A stretch of DNA of 64,000 nucleotides from CAWFGW01 sp963849955 (lineage in GTDB: Bacteria > Bacteroidota > Bacteroidia > Cytophagales > JAAEPT01), in contig CAWKJU010000015.1 in NCBI GenBank assembly GCA_963849955.1, positions 3,503 through 67,502 on the forward strand, in the 5' to 3' direction. The number at the start of each line of letters is the position of its first letter. Positions within the stretch are counted from its first letter, which is position 1. Position numbers and translations under genes: made by a program. This document shows positions 27,372 to 34,817 of the stretch, piece by piece. The notes under the pieces were generated by a model. The model searched no databases. It had not been told where the DNA came from and was given only the letters and a program-made list of their open reading frames with translations.

Positions 27372-28379
27372 TTAAGCTTCTACAGTAGTTTTAACTAAAT
27401 TGTTAGCCAGAAGATATTGTGCAATTTGAACCGCATTGGTCGCAGCTCCTTTTCTCAAGTTGTCAGCAACAATCCACATGTTAACGGTATTGGGTTGAGA
27501 ATCATCTCTGCGAATACGTCCTACAAATACTTCATTTTTTCTCCAAGCCATTAACGGCATTGGGTAAATGTTGTTTTTTGGATCATCCTGAACTTCCACA
27601 CCATCTTGTGCAGCAATTTCCTGACGTAAAGTATCAACATCAAACTCTTTTTTCAATTCCACATTCACCGACTCTGAGTGTCCGCCCATAACCGGTAAAC
27701 GAACTGTAGTAGCCGTTACTTGAATGCTATCGTCACTGAAGATTTTCTTTGTTTCTTTGATCATCTTCATCTCCTCTTTAGTGTATCCATTGTCTTGGAA
27801 TACATCAATGTGAGGAAGCACGTTCATATCTATTTGGTAAGGATATACTTTTTCAGCTGCTTCTCCTTTTCTTTCTGCCATCAATTGATCCACCGCAGCT
27901 TTTCCTGTTCCAGTAACTGACTGGTAAGTAGAAACAACAATTCGTTTGATACCATATTTTTTCTGAAGCGGGTTCAAAGCCAATACCATCTGTATAGTTG
28001 AACAGTTAGGATTAGCTATAATTTTATCATTAGCCGTGATTTCATTTCCGTTGATTTCAGGAACAACCAATTTTTTTGTTGGATCCATTCTCCATGCCGA
28101 AGAATTATCAATCACGAATGTGCCTACCTCTGCAAACTTCGGTGCCCACTCTAACGAAGTACCACCTCCTGCAGAGAAGATAGCAATATCAGGTTTTAGC
28201 TCAACCGCTTTCTGTAAAGTAATTACTTCATACTGTTTACCCTTGAAGTCGATCTTCTTACCTGCTGATCGCTCAGAGGCTACAGGGTATAACTCAGAAA
28301 CAGGAAGGTCAAACTCAGCGAGGACCTTTAGCATCTCACCACCTACAAGACCAGTGGCTCCAACTACTGCTATTCTCAT
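27372..28379 (-). CDS. asd: Aspartate-semialdehyde dehydrogenase
   Basis: NADPH-dependent step to aspartate semialdehyde, feeding lysine, diaminopimelate, threonine and methionine. At 335 aa it shows GATGLVGGEMLKVL at the N-terminus, SAGGGTSLEWAP, and the active-site cysteine in IANPNCSTIQMV near residue 127. STYQSVTGTGKAA and the late histidine in MGGHSESVNVE are also present. This set marks the Gram-positive/Bacteroidota-type ASADH. The start is the ATG at 28379. Confidence 0.95.
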   Translation of the reverse strand: MRIAVVGATGLVGGEMLKVLAEFDLPVSELYPVASERSAGKKIDFKGKQYEVITLQKAVELKPDIAIFSAGGGTSLEWAPKFAEVGTFVIDNSSAWRMDPTKKLVVPEINGNEITANDKIIANPNCSTIQMVLALNPLQKKYGIKRIVVSTYQSVTGTGKAAVDQLMAERKGEAAEKVYPYQIDMNVLPHIDVFQDNGYTKEEMKMIKETKKIFSDDSIQVTATTVRLPVMGGHSESVNVELKKEFDVDTLRQEIAAQDGVEVQDDPKNNIYPMPLMAWRKNEVFVGRIRRDDSQPNTVNMWIVADNLRKGAATNAVQIAQYLLANNLVKTTVEA

Positions 28380-28518
28380 TTTTTTCGTGTTTTATAATAT
28401 AAAATATAAATGGGGTGCAAAGGTAATAATTAATACAAAACTATACTACTATTCAACCCCAAGTTATTGCCTATCAATTGGCTAAAGATGTATTATTCAT
28501 AGAATAAACTTTATTTTC

Positions 28519-28530
28519 TACGCATGCGTA
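28519..28530. promoter_or_regulatory. 12-bp perfect palindrome upstream of the DksA-like gene
   Basis: TACGCATGCGTA is fully self-complementary. It ends about 25 bp before the -7-like box TAAGTTTG at 28555-28562, just upstream of where a -33 element would lie. A regulator site is possible; chance occurrence cannot be excluded. Confidence 0.35.
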
Positions 28531-28554
28531 TGAGGGCTTAATGCAAAAAAGAAT

Positions 28555-28562
28555 TAAGTTTG
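28555..28562 (+). promoter_or_regulatory. Candidate -7 promoter box of the DksA-like gene
   Basis: TAAGTTTG matches TAnnTTTG exactly, 37 bp before the ATG at 28600. No convincing TTG is seen at the expected -33 position. Confidence 0.4.
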
Positions 28563-28599
28563 CAGATATTTTAGAACCAACCTTCTAATACTATAAGTT

Positions 28600-28980
28600 A
28601 TGAGTGAAGAAAAACAATACTATACAAAAGAGGAACTCAAAGAATTTGAGGATTTGCTGAATACCAACTTAGAAAAAGCTAGAAAAGAACTAGAAACATA
28701 CCGAGCAGCTTTAAGTAAAAAAAATGACACGGGAACTTCAGCAACTACTGGAGGAAATTTCTCGCTTGAAAGTGGTGCGGAAACAGCAGAAAAAGAACAC
28801 TTAAATCAATTGGCATCTAGACAAAGTTCTTACATCAAAAATGTTGAAAATGCTTTGATTAGAATCAAAAATGGCACTTATGGTGTGTGTTCCGTATCTG
28901 GGAAATTAATTTCGAAAGAACGACTTAGAGCGGTACCTCACACCACGCAATCAATAGAAGCAAAAAAAGCACAAAGCTAA
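28600..28980 (+). CDS. TraR/DksA-family protein with degenerate zinc finger
   Basis: A 126 aa protein: a coiled-coil helical N-terminus (residues ~5-45), a glycine/serine linker, a second helix, and a C-terminal DksA-type segment GTYGVCSVSGKLISKERLRAVPHTT. Only one of the usual four finger cysteines remains. DksA homologues bind in the RNA polymerase secondary channel. Here the folding must not depend on zinc. The tail SIEAKKAQS is typical of Bacteroidota members. scpB follows 3 bp later. Confidence 0.85.
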   Translation: MSEEKQYYTKEELKEFEDLLNTNLEKARKELETYRAALSKKNDTGTSATTGGNFSLESGAETAEKEHLNQLASRQSSYIKNVENALIRIKNGTYGVCSVSGKLISKERLRAVPHTTQSIEAKKAQS

Positions 28981-28983
28981 AAG

Positions 28984-29547
28984 TTGGACTTACTCCATCA
29001 TCATATTGAAGCCATCATCTTCTGCTCCCCAAATCCTGTCTCGTTGGACGAAATGCAGGAATGTATGTCAGAAATGTTTGAAGCAGCAATACCGTTGGAA
29101 GATATAGAAAAAGCAACTGCGTTATTAGTAGAAAAATACACCTCTGATGACTATGCTTTTGAAGTATGCCAAACCGCTGGCGGCTATCAGTTTTTAACTA
29201 AACCAGCTTACCAAGTTAGTATTGGCATCTATTTAAAACAAAAATCAAAAAAACGTCTCTCAACTTCCGCGTTAGAGACGTTGGCAATAATTGCCTATAA
29301 ACAACCAATCACCAAAACAGAAGTTGAGTTAATTAGAGGAGTCAACTGCGACTACTCTGTACAGAAATTACTTGATAAAGAATTGGTTGAAATCAAAGGG
29401 AAATCCGACAGTGTCGGCAAACCGCTATTATATGGCACAAGCCCAAAGTTTATGGAATACTTTGGCATCAACTCATTGGGTGAATTGCCTACTCCAAAAG
29501 ATTTTATCAATGAGGCAAATGAAATAGGAGAAGTAAATGAAGCCTGA
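28984..29547 (+). CDS. scpB: Segregation and condensation protein B
   Basis: Kleisin-associated winged-helix protein of the SMC-ScpAB condensin. The 187 aa protein opens with LLHHHIEAIIFCSPNPVSLDEM and has LSTSALETLAIIAYKQPITKTEVELIRGVNCDYSV, the best conserved ScpB block. The start is TTG at 28984 because the conserved N-terminus begins there. It overlaps the pseudouridine synthase gene by 11 bp. scpA is not adjacent. Confidence 0.93.
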   Translation: MDLLHHHIEAIIFCSPNPVSLDEMQECMSEMFEAAIPLEDIEKATALLVEKYTSDDYAFEVCQTAGGYQFLTKPAYQVSIGIYLKQKSKKRLSTSALETLAIIAYKQPITKTEVELIRGVNCDYSVQKLLDKELVEIKGKSDSVGKPLLYGTSPKFMEYFGINSLGELPTPKDFINEANEIGEVNEA

Positions 29548-30373
29548 AAAACGCAACACCCCATTCAAAAAAAGGGAAGACAAAAATTCTGTCCCTAAAA
29601 AGAAAGCCCCACAAAAGAAGTTTGAAGCGCCTGCTGAAACAAGTCGCCAACCCATCTCTGAAGAAATGAGACTGAATAAGTTTATAGCGCATTCAGGTGT
29701 TTGTTCCCGAAGAGATGCTGACTCACTCATTGCGGAAGGTCGGATAAAAATCAACAACAAAGTAGTTACTGAGTTAGGGCACAAGGTGCAGCCGGATGAT
29801 CATGTTCACTTAGATGGGAAGCCTTTGCACGTACAACGTTTTGTCTATTTATTATTAAATAAACCTAAAGACTACATCACCACCATGGAGGACACCCATG
29901 ACCGTAAAACAGTTATGGAGATCATAGGTGATGCCTGTTCTGAACGAATTTTTCCTGTAGGGAGGTTGGATAGAAATACAACAGGCTTATTACTTTTTAC
30001 CAATGATGGTGATTTGGCAGGCAAACTTTCACACCCATCTAGTCGGGTGAAAAAAGTATATGAAGTTACGCTAGACAAGCCCATTGAAGAAGAACATTTC
30101 TTAGCCATTCAACAAGGCATCAAATTAGAAGATGGACCAGTAAAGGTCAATAGCATTGCTGTTATCTCACCAGATCAATATGTACTTGGATTAGAGATAC
30201 ACATTGGTAAAAACAGAATTGTCAGAAGAATCTTTGAACACTTTGGCTACGAAGTAGACCGATTAGACAGAACCACCTATGCAGGATTAACCAAAAAGAA
30301 TTTACCTAGAGGAAAATGGCGCATGTTAGAAGAAAAAGAAGTTGCTTTTTTGAAAACTATTAAGTCGAAATGA
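29537..30373 (+). CDS. rluB: RsuA/RluB-family rRNA pseudouridine synthase
   Basis: A 278 aa protein. A basic low-complexity leader (~1-40) precedes an S4 RNA-binding domain (MRLNKFIAHSGVCSRRDADSLIAEGRIKINNKVV). The catalytic domain has the aspartate in PVGRLDRNTTGLLLFTNDGDLA near residue 145. RluB (23S U2605) or RsuA (16S U516) cannot be separated with certainty; the long basic leader favours RluB. It overlaps the next gene by 4 bp. Confidence 0.88.
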   Translation: MKPEKRNTPFKKREDKNSVPKKKAPQKKFEAPAETSRQPISEEMRLNKFIAHSGVCSRRDADSLIAEGRIKINNKVVTELGHKVQPDDHVHLDGKPLHVQRFVYLLLNKPKDYITTMEDTHDRKTVMEIIGDACSERIFPVGRLDRNTTGLLLFTNDGDLAGKLSHPSSRVKKVYEVTLDKPIEEEHFLAIQQGIKLEDGPVKVNSIAVISPDQYVLGLEIHIGKNRIVRRIFEHFGYEVDRLDRTTYAGLTKKNLPRGKWRMLEEKEVAFLKTIKSK

Positions 30374-31836
30374 TAAACAAAAAAAATTCTTTGACTTTTT
30401 TTCTTGCCTTTTCTGTTTTGATGCATTTGATCGCTGCCTACTATAGTGTTGGCTTTCATCATCCAGATGAGCATTTTCAAATACTAGAGTTCGCAAACTA
30501 TAAATTAGGCAATATTGATTCAAACATGCTAGCTTGGGAGTTTGATGCTCAAATACGTCCTTCATTGCAACCAATAATAAGCATGGGAATAATAAAATCC
30601 TGTGCTTTTTTTACTACATCACCATTTACTCAAGCGTTTGTCCTTCGATTAATCGCATCATTAGCTTCCTTATTGTCCGTTTTTCATTTTGTTAAACACC
30701 TTCCTGAAAATAAATTACCTTATTGGAGTAAGTTCTCATTATACTTTTTCAGTTTTTGCCTTTGGTATTTACCCTTTGTGCATGCACGTTTTTCATCAGA
30801 AACTGGCGCATCAGTATTTATGTTACTAGCACTTGTTCAGTTTTTTAAATTTGATGTCTCAAAAAAATTCATACATGCGCTTTTAGCTGGTGTCTTCTGG
30901 GGGCTTGCTTTTGAGTTCAGATATCAAACGGGAATCATGATTTTGTTTTATGGTTTGTGGTTACTTATCTACCGATTTAATGATTTTAAAATTCATTTAT
31001 TACAGGCGTTAGGTTTCTTATTCGTCATTGGGGTCTCCCTTTTACTCGATTACTATTTTTACGGATCAATAGTATTTCCTCCTTATAATTACTTTACTGA
31101 AAATATAGTTAATGATGTTGCTTCGTCTTTTGGTACCGCTCCTTGGCATTTTTATTATCTCATGACTATGAGAAGACTATTTTTACCTATTAGCTTACTT
31201 CATATTGCTGCCTTTTTATACCTAATTATTTACAGAAGAAACCATTTGCTTTTCTGGCTCATAGTGCCATTCGTAATTATACACTCAATGATTCCACATA
31301 AAGAAACTCGTTTTCTTTTTCCATTACTTTTCATTAGTCCTTATGCAGTCTGTTTGGTAATACATGCTTTTAAAGAAAAATTTCGTCAGTTTTCCTCTCG
31401 GTTTTCTGAATTAAAAATTTTGTGGGTATTATGGGTAACTATGCTTCCACTTACAATTTGGAAATCTATATACCCTGCCAACAACTATATTAATGTAATA
31501 CACTATATAACCGACAATTACAAAGAAATAAACCTGCTTTATTTACATGATATAAAACCCAACACCTTATTACAACTTAGCTTCTATGACCCTGAAGAAA
31601 TAATAAATTCAGAACATGTACTCATTACTAATCTTGAAGAAAACCAATCACTTAAAACAAAGGATTTATATATGGTGTTAACAAGAGATAAAATGTTAGA
31701 ACTACAAAAAACACACGCCATCAATTTTTCATTAATCAAGGACTTTGCTCCACCTTTTTATGATTTGCTCACTCCAATGGATTTTTTGAAGATTGATACC
31801 CCAGAAAAACTTTATAGGGCGACTTTGGTTAATTAA
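30370..31836 (+). CDS. GT22-like membrane mannosyltransferase
   Basis: A 488 aa membrane protein with about ten helices. The first luminal/periplasmic loop, HHPDEHFQILEFANYKLG, followed by LAWEFDAQIRPSLQP, matches the H-x-DE ... WE ... RS pattern of ALG9/PIG-B-like GT-C enzymes (GT22). These transfer a sugar from a polyprenyl phosphate donor. The acceptor is unknown; glycan or lipid assembly is likely. ATGA overlap couples it to the pseudouridine synthase gene, a pairing with no obvious functional link. Confidence 0.75.
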   Translation: MINKKNSLTFFLAFSVLMHLIAAYYSVGFHHPDEHFQILEFANYKLGNIDSNMLAWEFDAQIRPSLQPIISMGIIKSCAFFTTSPFTQAFVLRLIASLASLLSVFHFVKHLPENKLPYWSKFSLYFFSFCLWYLPFVHARFSSETGASVFMLLALVQFFKFDVSKKFIHALLAGVFWGLAFEFRYQTGIMILFYGLWLLIYRFNDFKIHLLQALGFLFVIGVSLLLDYYFYGSIVFPPYNYFTENIVNDVASSFGTAPWHFYYLMTMRRLFLPISLLHIAAFLYLIIYRRNHLLFWLIVPFVIIHSMIPHKETRFLFPLLFISPYAVCLVIHAFKEKFRQFSSRFSELKILWVLWVTMLPLTIWKSIYPANNYINVIHYITDNYKEINLLYLHDIKPNTLLQLSFYDPEEIINSEHVLITNLEENQSLKTKDLYMVLTRDKMLELQKTHAINFSLIKDFAPPFYDLLTPMDFLKIDTPEKLYRATLVN

Positions 31837-31994
31837 CACTATTACCTTCTTCAGTCATAATGCTTAACACCTTAAAAATCAATCTAACCTTATTTAGAAT
31901 TGTAAAACATAACTATTATTTTGATTTAAATTCCCTATTTTAAGTTTGGCAATTTAAAACGAACATACATGACAAAAACCAAACAAGTCTTAAA

Positions 31995-32026
31995 TAAAAA
32001 AAGCTCCTCAAAAATTGAGAAGCTTT
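31995..32026 (-). terminator. Rho-independent terminator of tRNA-Phe
   Basis: Reading the minus strand, AAAGCTTCTCAA pairs with TTGAGGAGCTTT (12 bp, one G-T pair, 3-nt loop), followed by a run of seven T. It lies 5 bp after the tRNA 3' end. Confidence 0.88.
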
Positions 32027-32030
32027 CTAG

Positions 32031-32103
32031 TGGTGCTGAGTGGACTCGAACCACCGACACACGGATTTTCAGTCCGATGCTCTACCAACTGAGCTACAGC
32101 ACC
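32031..32103 (-). tRNA. tRNA-Phe (anticodon GAA)
   Basis: A 73-nt gene on the minus strand. The 7-bp acceptor GGTGCTG pairs with CAGCACC, with discriminator A. The D-arm reads TAGCTCAGTTGGTAGAGCA. The anticodon loop CTGAAAA carries GAA, and the T-arm is GGTGGTTCGAGTCC. The CCA end is not encoded. The gene stands alone, ending in its own terminator. Confidence 0.97.
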
Positions 32104-32164
32104 GCGGTAAGGGACGGCAAAAATAGGAACTTTTAATATTTAAACAAACGTAGAACGAGAAAAT

Positions 32165-33475
32165 ATGAAAATTTTATCTCAAGGTATTTTCGTAGTGCTG
32201 TTAGCCATAGCAATTTGGCAGTTGTCCAAAAGTGTAAAGCGCATCTGGCGCAACATTCACTTAGGCAAACCATTTGACCGCTCAGACAATAAGAATGAGC
32301 GACTTAAGAAAATGATGCTCGTAGCCTTTGGCCAAAAAAAGATGTTCAAGAAACCAATACCTGCCTTATTACACTTATTTGTGTATGTAGGTTTTTTGAT
32401 CGTAAATATTGAGTTACTTGAAATTGTATTAGATGGAATTTTTGGAACTCACCGGTTATTTGCTCCTTACTTAGGCGGTTTCTATACCTTCATCATCAAC
32501 TTCTTTGAATTTTTTGCCGTAGCGGTCATCATTTCTTGTGTCCTGTTTCTTGTTAGGAGAAACGTTCTGAAAGTTGAACGCTTCCATAAACCGGAGATGA
32601 CCTCTTGGCCAACGTTGGATGCTAACCTGATTTTAATTCTAGAAATCGTATTAATGTTCTTTTTGTTAAATATGAATGCTACTGACACGGCAATTGCACT
32701 TAAATCGGGAGGTCAGCAAGGTTATTTCTTTAGTAACTTATTTGTCCCATTATATGAAAGTTTATCCGTTGACACTATCCACATAGCTGAACGCCTTTTT
32801 TGGTGGGGCCACATTATAGGGGTGTTCTTCTTTGCCAATTATGTCTTGTTTTCGAAACATCTTCACATTTTCTTAGCATTTCCTACGACCTATTTCTCCA
32901 ATTTAGAACCTAAAGGGAAAATGGACAACATGGATTCGGTAACCAATGAAGTAAAATTTGCTTTAGGCTTGGCTCAACCTGATCCCAATAATCCACCAGC
33001 AGAAATTTCGCGCTTTGGTGCTAAGGACGTAGTCGACCTTTCTCAGAAAAGTTTGTTAGATGCCTATTCGTGTACCGAGTGCGGCCGTTGTACTGCCCAA
33101 TGTCCTGCAAATATCACAGGTAAAAAACTTTCCCCGAGAAAAATAATGATGGATACCCGCGATCGTGTAGAAGAGCTTGGGGCTTACAAACAAACCAATG
33201 GTTTCGAAGCTGTGGACAATAAAACCCTTCTGGGCGACTTCATTACGGAAGAAGAAATATTTGCCTGTACTTCTTGCAATGCCTGTACAGAAGCCTGCCC
33301 AATCAATATTGATCCACTTTCTATAATAGTAGAATTGAAAAGATTTAAAGTGATGGAAGAAGCGCAAGGACCAGCTGAGTGGAACATGATGTACCAAAAT
33401 ATCGAGACGAGTTTTTCTCCATGGAAATTTGCTCCAAACGATCGAGGTAATTGGACTGCGGATTTAAATAAATAA
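32165..33475 (+). CDS. Membrane Fe-S protein with two 4Fe-4S clusters (HdrC/HdrE-like fusion)
   Basis: A 436 aa protein. The first ~270 residues hold about five membrane helices of the NarI/HdrE type. A soluble part follows with two ferredoxin motifs, CTECGRCTAQCP near 303 and CTSCNACTEACP near 363. This resembles electron-transfer subunits linked to HdrB-like CCG proteins. The next gene encodes such a partner, 38 bp away. It probably passes electrons between quinone and an unknown partner. Confidence 0.8.
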   Translation: MKILSQGIFVVLLAIAIWQLSKSVKRIWRNIHLGKPFDRSDNKNERLKKMMLVAFGQKKMFKKPIPALLHLFVYVGFLIVNIELLEIVLDGIFGTHRLFAPYLGGFYTFIINFFEFFAVAVIISCVLFLVRRNVLKVERFHKPEMTSWPTLDANLILILEIVLMFFLLNMNATDTAIALKSGGQQGYFFSNLFVPLYESLSVDTIHIAERLFWWGHIIGVFFFANYVLFSKHLHIFLAFPTTYFSNLEPKGKMDNMDSVTNEVKFALGLAQPDPNNPPAEISRFGAKDVVDLSQKSLLDAYSCTECGRCTAQCPANITGKKLSPRKIMMDTRDRVEELGAYKQTNGFEAVDNKTLLGDFITEEEIFACTSCNACTEACPINIDPLSIIVELKRFKVMEEAQGPAEWNMMYQNIETSFSPWKFAPNDRGNWTADLNK

Positions 33476-33513
33476 GTTGAACTAATCACGTAAGTGATCA
33501 AAATAGTAACACA

Positions 33514-34299
33514 ATGGATTACAAAGCACCTTTAGTAAGTGAACTAACCGCAGCAGGCAAACAACCGGAAATTCTTTTTTGGGTTGGATGTGCTGGTTCT
33601 TTTGATGACCGGTATAAAAAAGTAACAGTTGCATTTGCAAAAATATTAAACGAACTCAACATCAATTTCGCAATTCTAGGACCTGAAGAGGCCTGCACAG
33701 GAGATCCTGCACGTAGAGCGGGTAACGAGTTTCTTTTTCAGATGCAAGCCATGGCCAACATTCAGGTACTGGATGGTTATAACATCAAACGCATTGTAAC
33801 TGCTTGCCCACATTGTTTTAACACCATCAAAAATGAATATCCTGAATTAGGAGGCAACTATGAAGTCGTACACCATTCCCAATATCTCCAAGAATTGATT
33901 AATGCTGGACAGTTGAAAATGAAGGAAGGCGGAGAATTCAAGGGTAAAAAAATCACCTTCCATGACTCGTGCTATTTGGGTAGAGCTAACAATGTCTACG
34001 AAGCTCCCCGTGCAGTTTTAGAAGCACTAGATGCTGAACTAGTCGAAATGAAACGCTGTAAAACAACAGGCTTGTGTTGTGGTGCTGGCGGTGGACAAAT
34101 GTTTAAGGAGCCTGAAAAAGGTAATAAAGACATTAACATCGAGCGGACGGAAGAAGCCTTAGAAACGGGCGCTGAAATCATCGCTTCGGGTTGTCCTTTT
34201 TGTATGACCATGATGACTGACGGAGTAAAAAACAAAAACAAAGAAAATTCTGTTAAAGTGTATGACATTGCAGAACTAGTACACAAAGCAAAATCGTAA
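33514..34299 (+). CDS. CCG-domain Fe-S protein (HdrB/GlpC-like)
   Basis: A 261 aa cytoplasmic protein with two cysteine-rich CCG-type repeats. The first shows WVGCAGSFDDR and ACPHCFNTIKNEYP; the second shows FHDSCYLGRANN and GLCCGAGGGQMF. In heterodisulfide reductase subunit B such motifs hold a non-cubane cluster; related proteins take part in lactate and glycolate oxidation. The substrate here is unknown. It directly follows its likely membrane partner and abuts the next gene with no gap. Confidence 0.85.
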   Translation: MDYKAPLVSELTAAGKQPEILFWVGCAGSFDDRYKKVTVAFAKILNELNINFAILGPEEACTGDPARRAGNEFLFQMQAMANIQVLDGYNIKRIVTACPHCFNTIKNEYPELGGNYEVVHHSQYLQELINAGQLKMKEGGEFKGKKITFHDSCYLGRANNVYEAPRAVLEALDAELVEMKRCKTTGLCCGAGGGQMFKEPEKGNKDINIERTEEALETGAEIIASGCPFCMTMMTDGVKNKNKENSVKVYDIAELVHKAKS

Positions 34300-34776
34300 A
34301 TGGAAACAATTAATAACTTTGCCCCTACTTCTAAAGTGTGGGTATATCAAGCTTCTCGAGACTTAACATCAGAAGAGCTTTCCCAAATAAACGCCCAACT
34401 ATCAGCATTTATTTCTAGCTGGAATTCTCATGGCGCACCTGTAGATGGTGGTTTTGAAATAAAACACAAGCGATTCATCATTCTTATCGCCAGCGAAGCA
34501 TCTGGTGTAAGTGGCTGTTCTATTGACAGCAGTGTAAAAGTAATTCGAGAAATTGAAGTGAATTTCAGTTTAGGGTTATTGGACCGAAGAACCGTGAGCT
34601 ACTTATCAGGTGATGAGGTTAAAGCAATTTCAATTACAGATATCAAAAAAACGATTGAAGCTGGCGACATCAAGGCTGACACGTTAATTTTCAACAATGC
34701 CGTTACAACTTTAGCAGAATTAGAAACCTCATGGCTACAAAAGGCTGAAAACTCATGGTTGTCACGCTATTTCTGA
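34300..34776 (+). CDS. Conserved Bacteroidota protein (often labelled 'ABC transporter ATPase')
   Basis: A 158 aa soluble protein. There is no Walker motif, so the database-style label 'ABC transporter ATPase' that I recall for similar proteins is not supported. Visible marks are VWVYQASRDLTSEEL near the N-terminus and SGVSGCSIDSSVKVIREIE in the middle, then FNNAVTTLAELETSW at the end. The function is unknown. It starts directly at the stop of the CCG protein gene. Confidence 0.7.
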   Translation: METINNFAPTSKVWVYQASRDLTSEELSQINAQLSAFISSWNSHGAPVDGGFEIKHKRFIILIASEASGVSGCSIDSSVKVIREIEVNFSLGLLDRRTVSYLSGDEVKAISITDIKKTIEAGDIKADTLIFNNAVTTLAELETSWLQKAENSWLSRYF

Positions 34777-34817
34777 AAAAAAAGTCGTTTATTAGTGGAG
34801 TTAAACTAATCCCAAAC

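Larger units (their letters stand above)
31837..32164. other. 328 bp region holding only tRNA-Phe and its terminator
   Basis: Besides the tRNA gene and terminator listed separately there is only AT-rich sequence. No further gene is visible. Confidence 0.6.

Noticed and set aside
28036..28485. 149-codon plus-strand frame opposite asd
   Set aside because: Shadow of the asd coding sequence, no signal or domain.
29473..29784. 103-codon minus-strand frame across the scpB/rluB junction
   Set aside because: Lies fully antisense to two conserved genes.
34300..34776. ABC transporter ATPase identity for the 158 aa protein
   Set aside because: No Walker A, signature or Walker B motif can be found.
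34755..34817. Longer start of the PorE-like gene
   Set aside because: Overlaps the previous gene; the lipoprotein signal begins at 34818.
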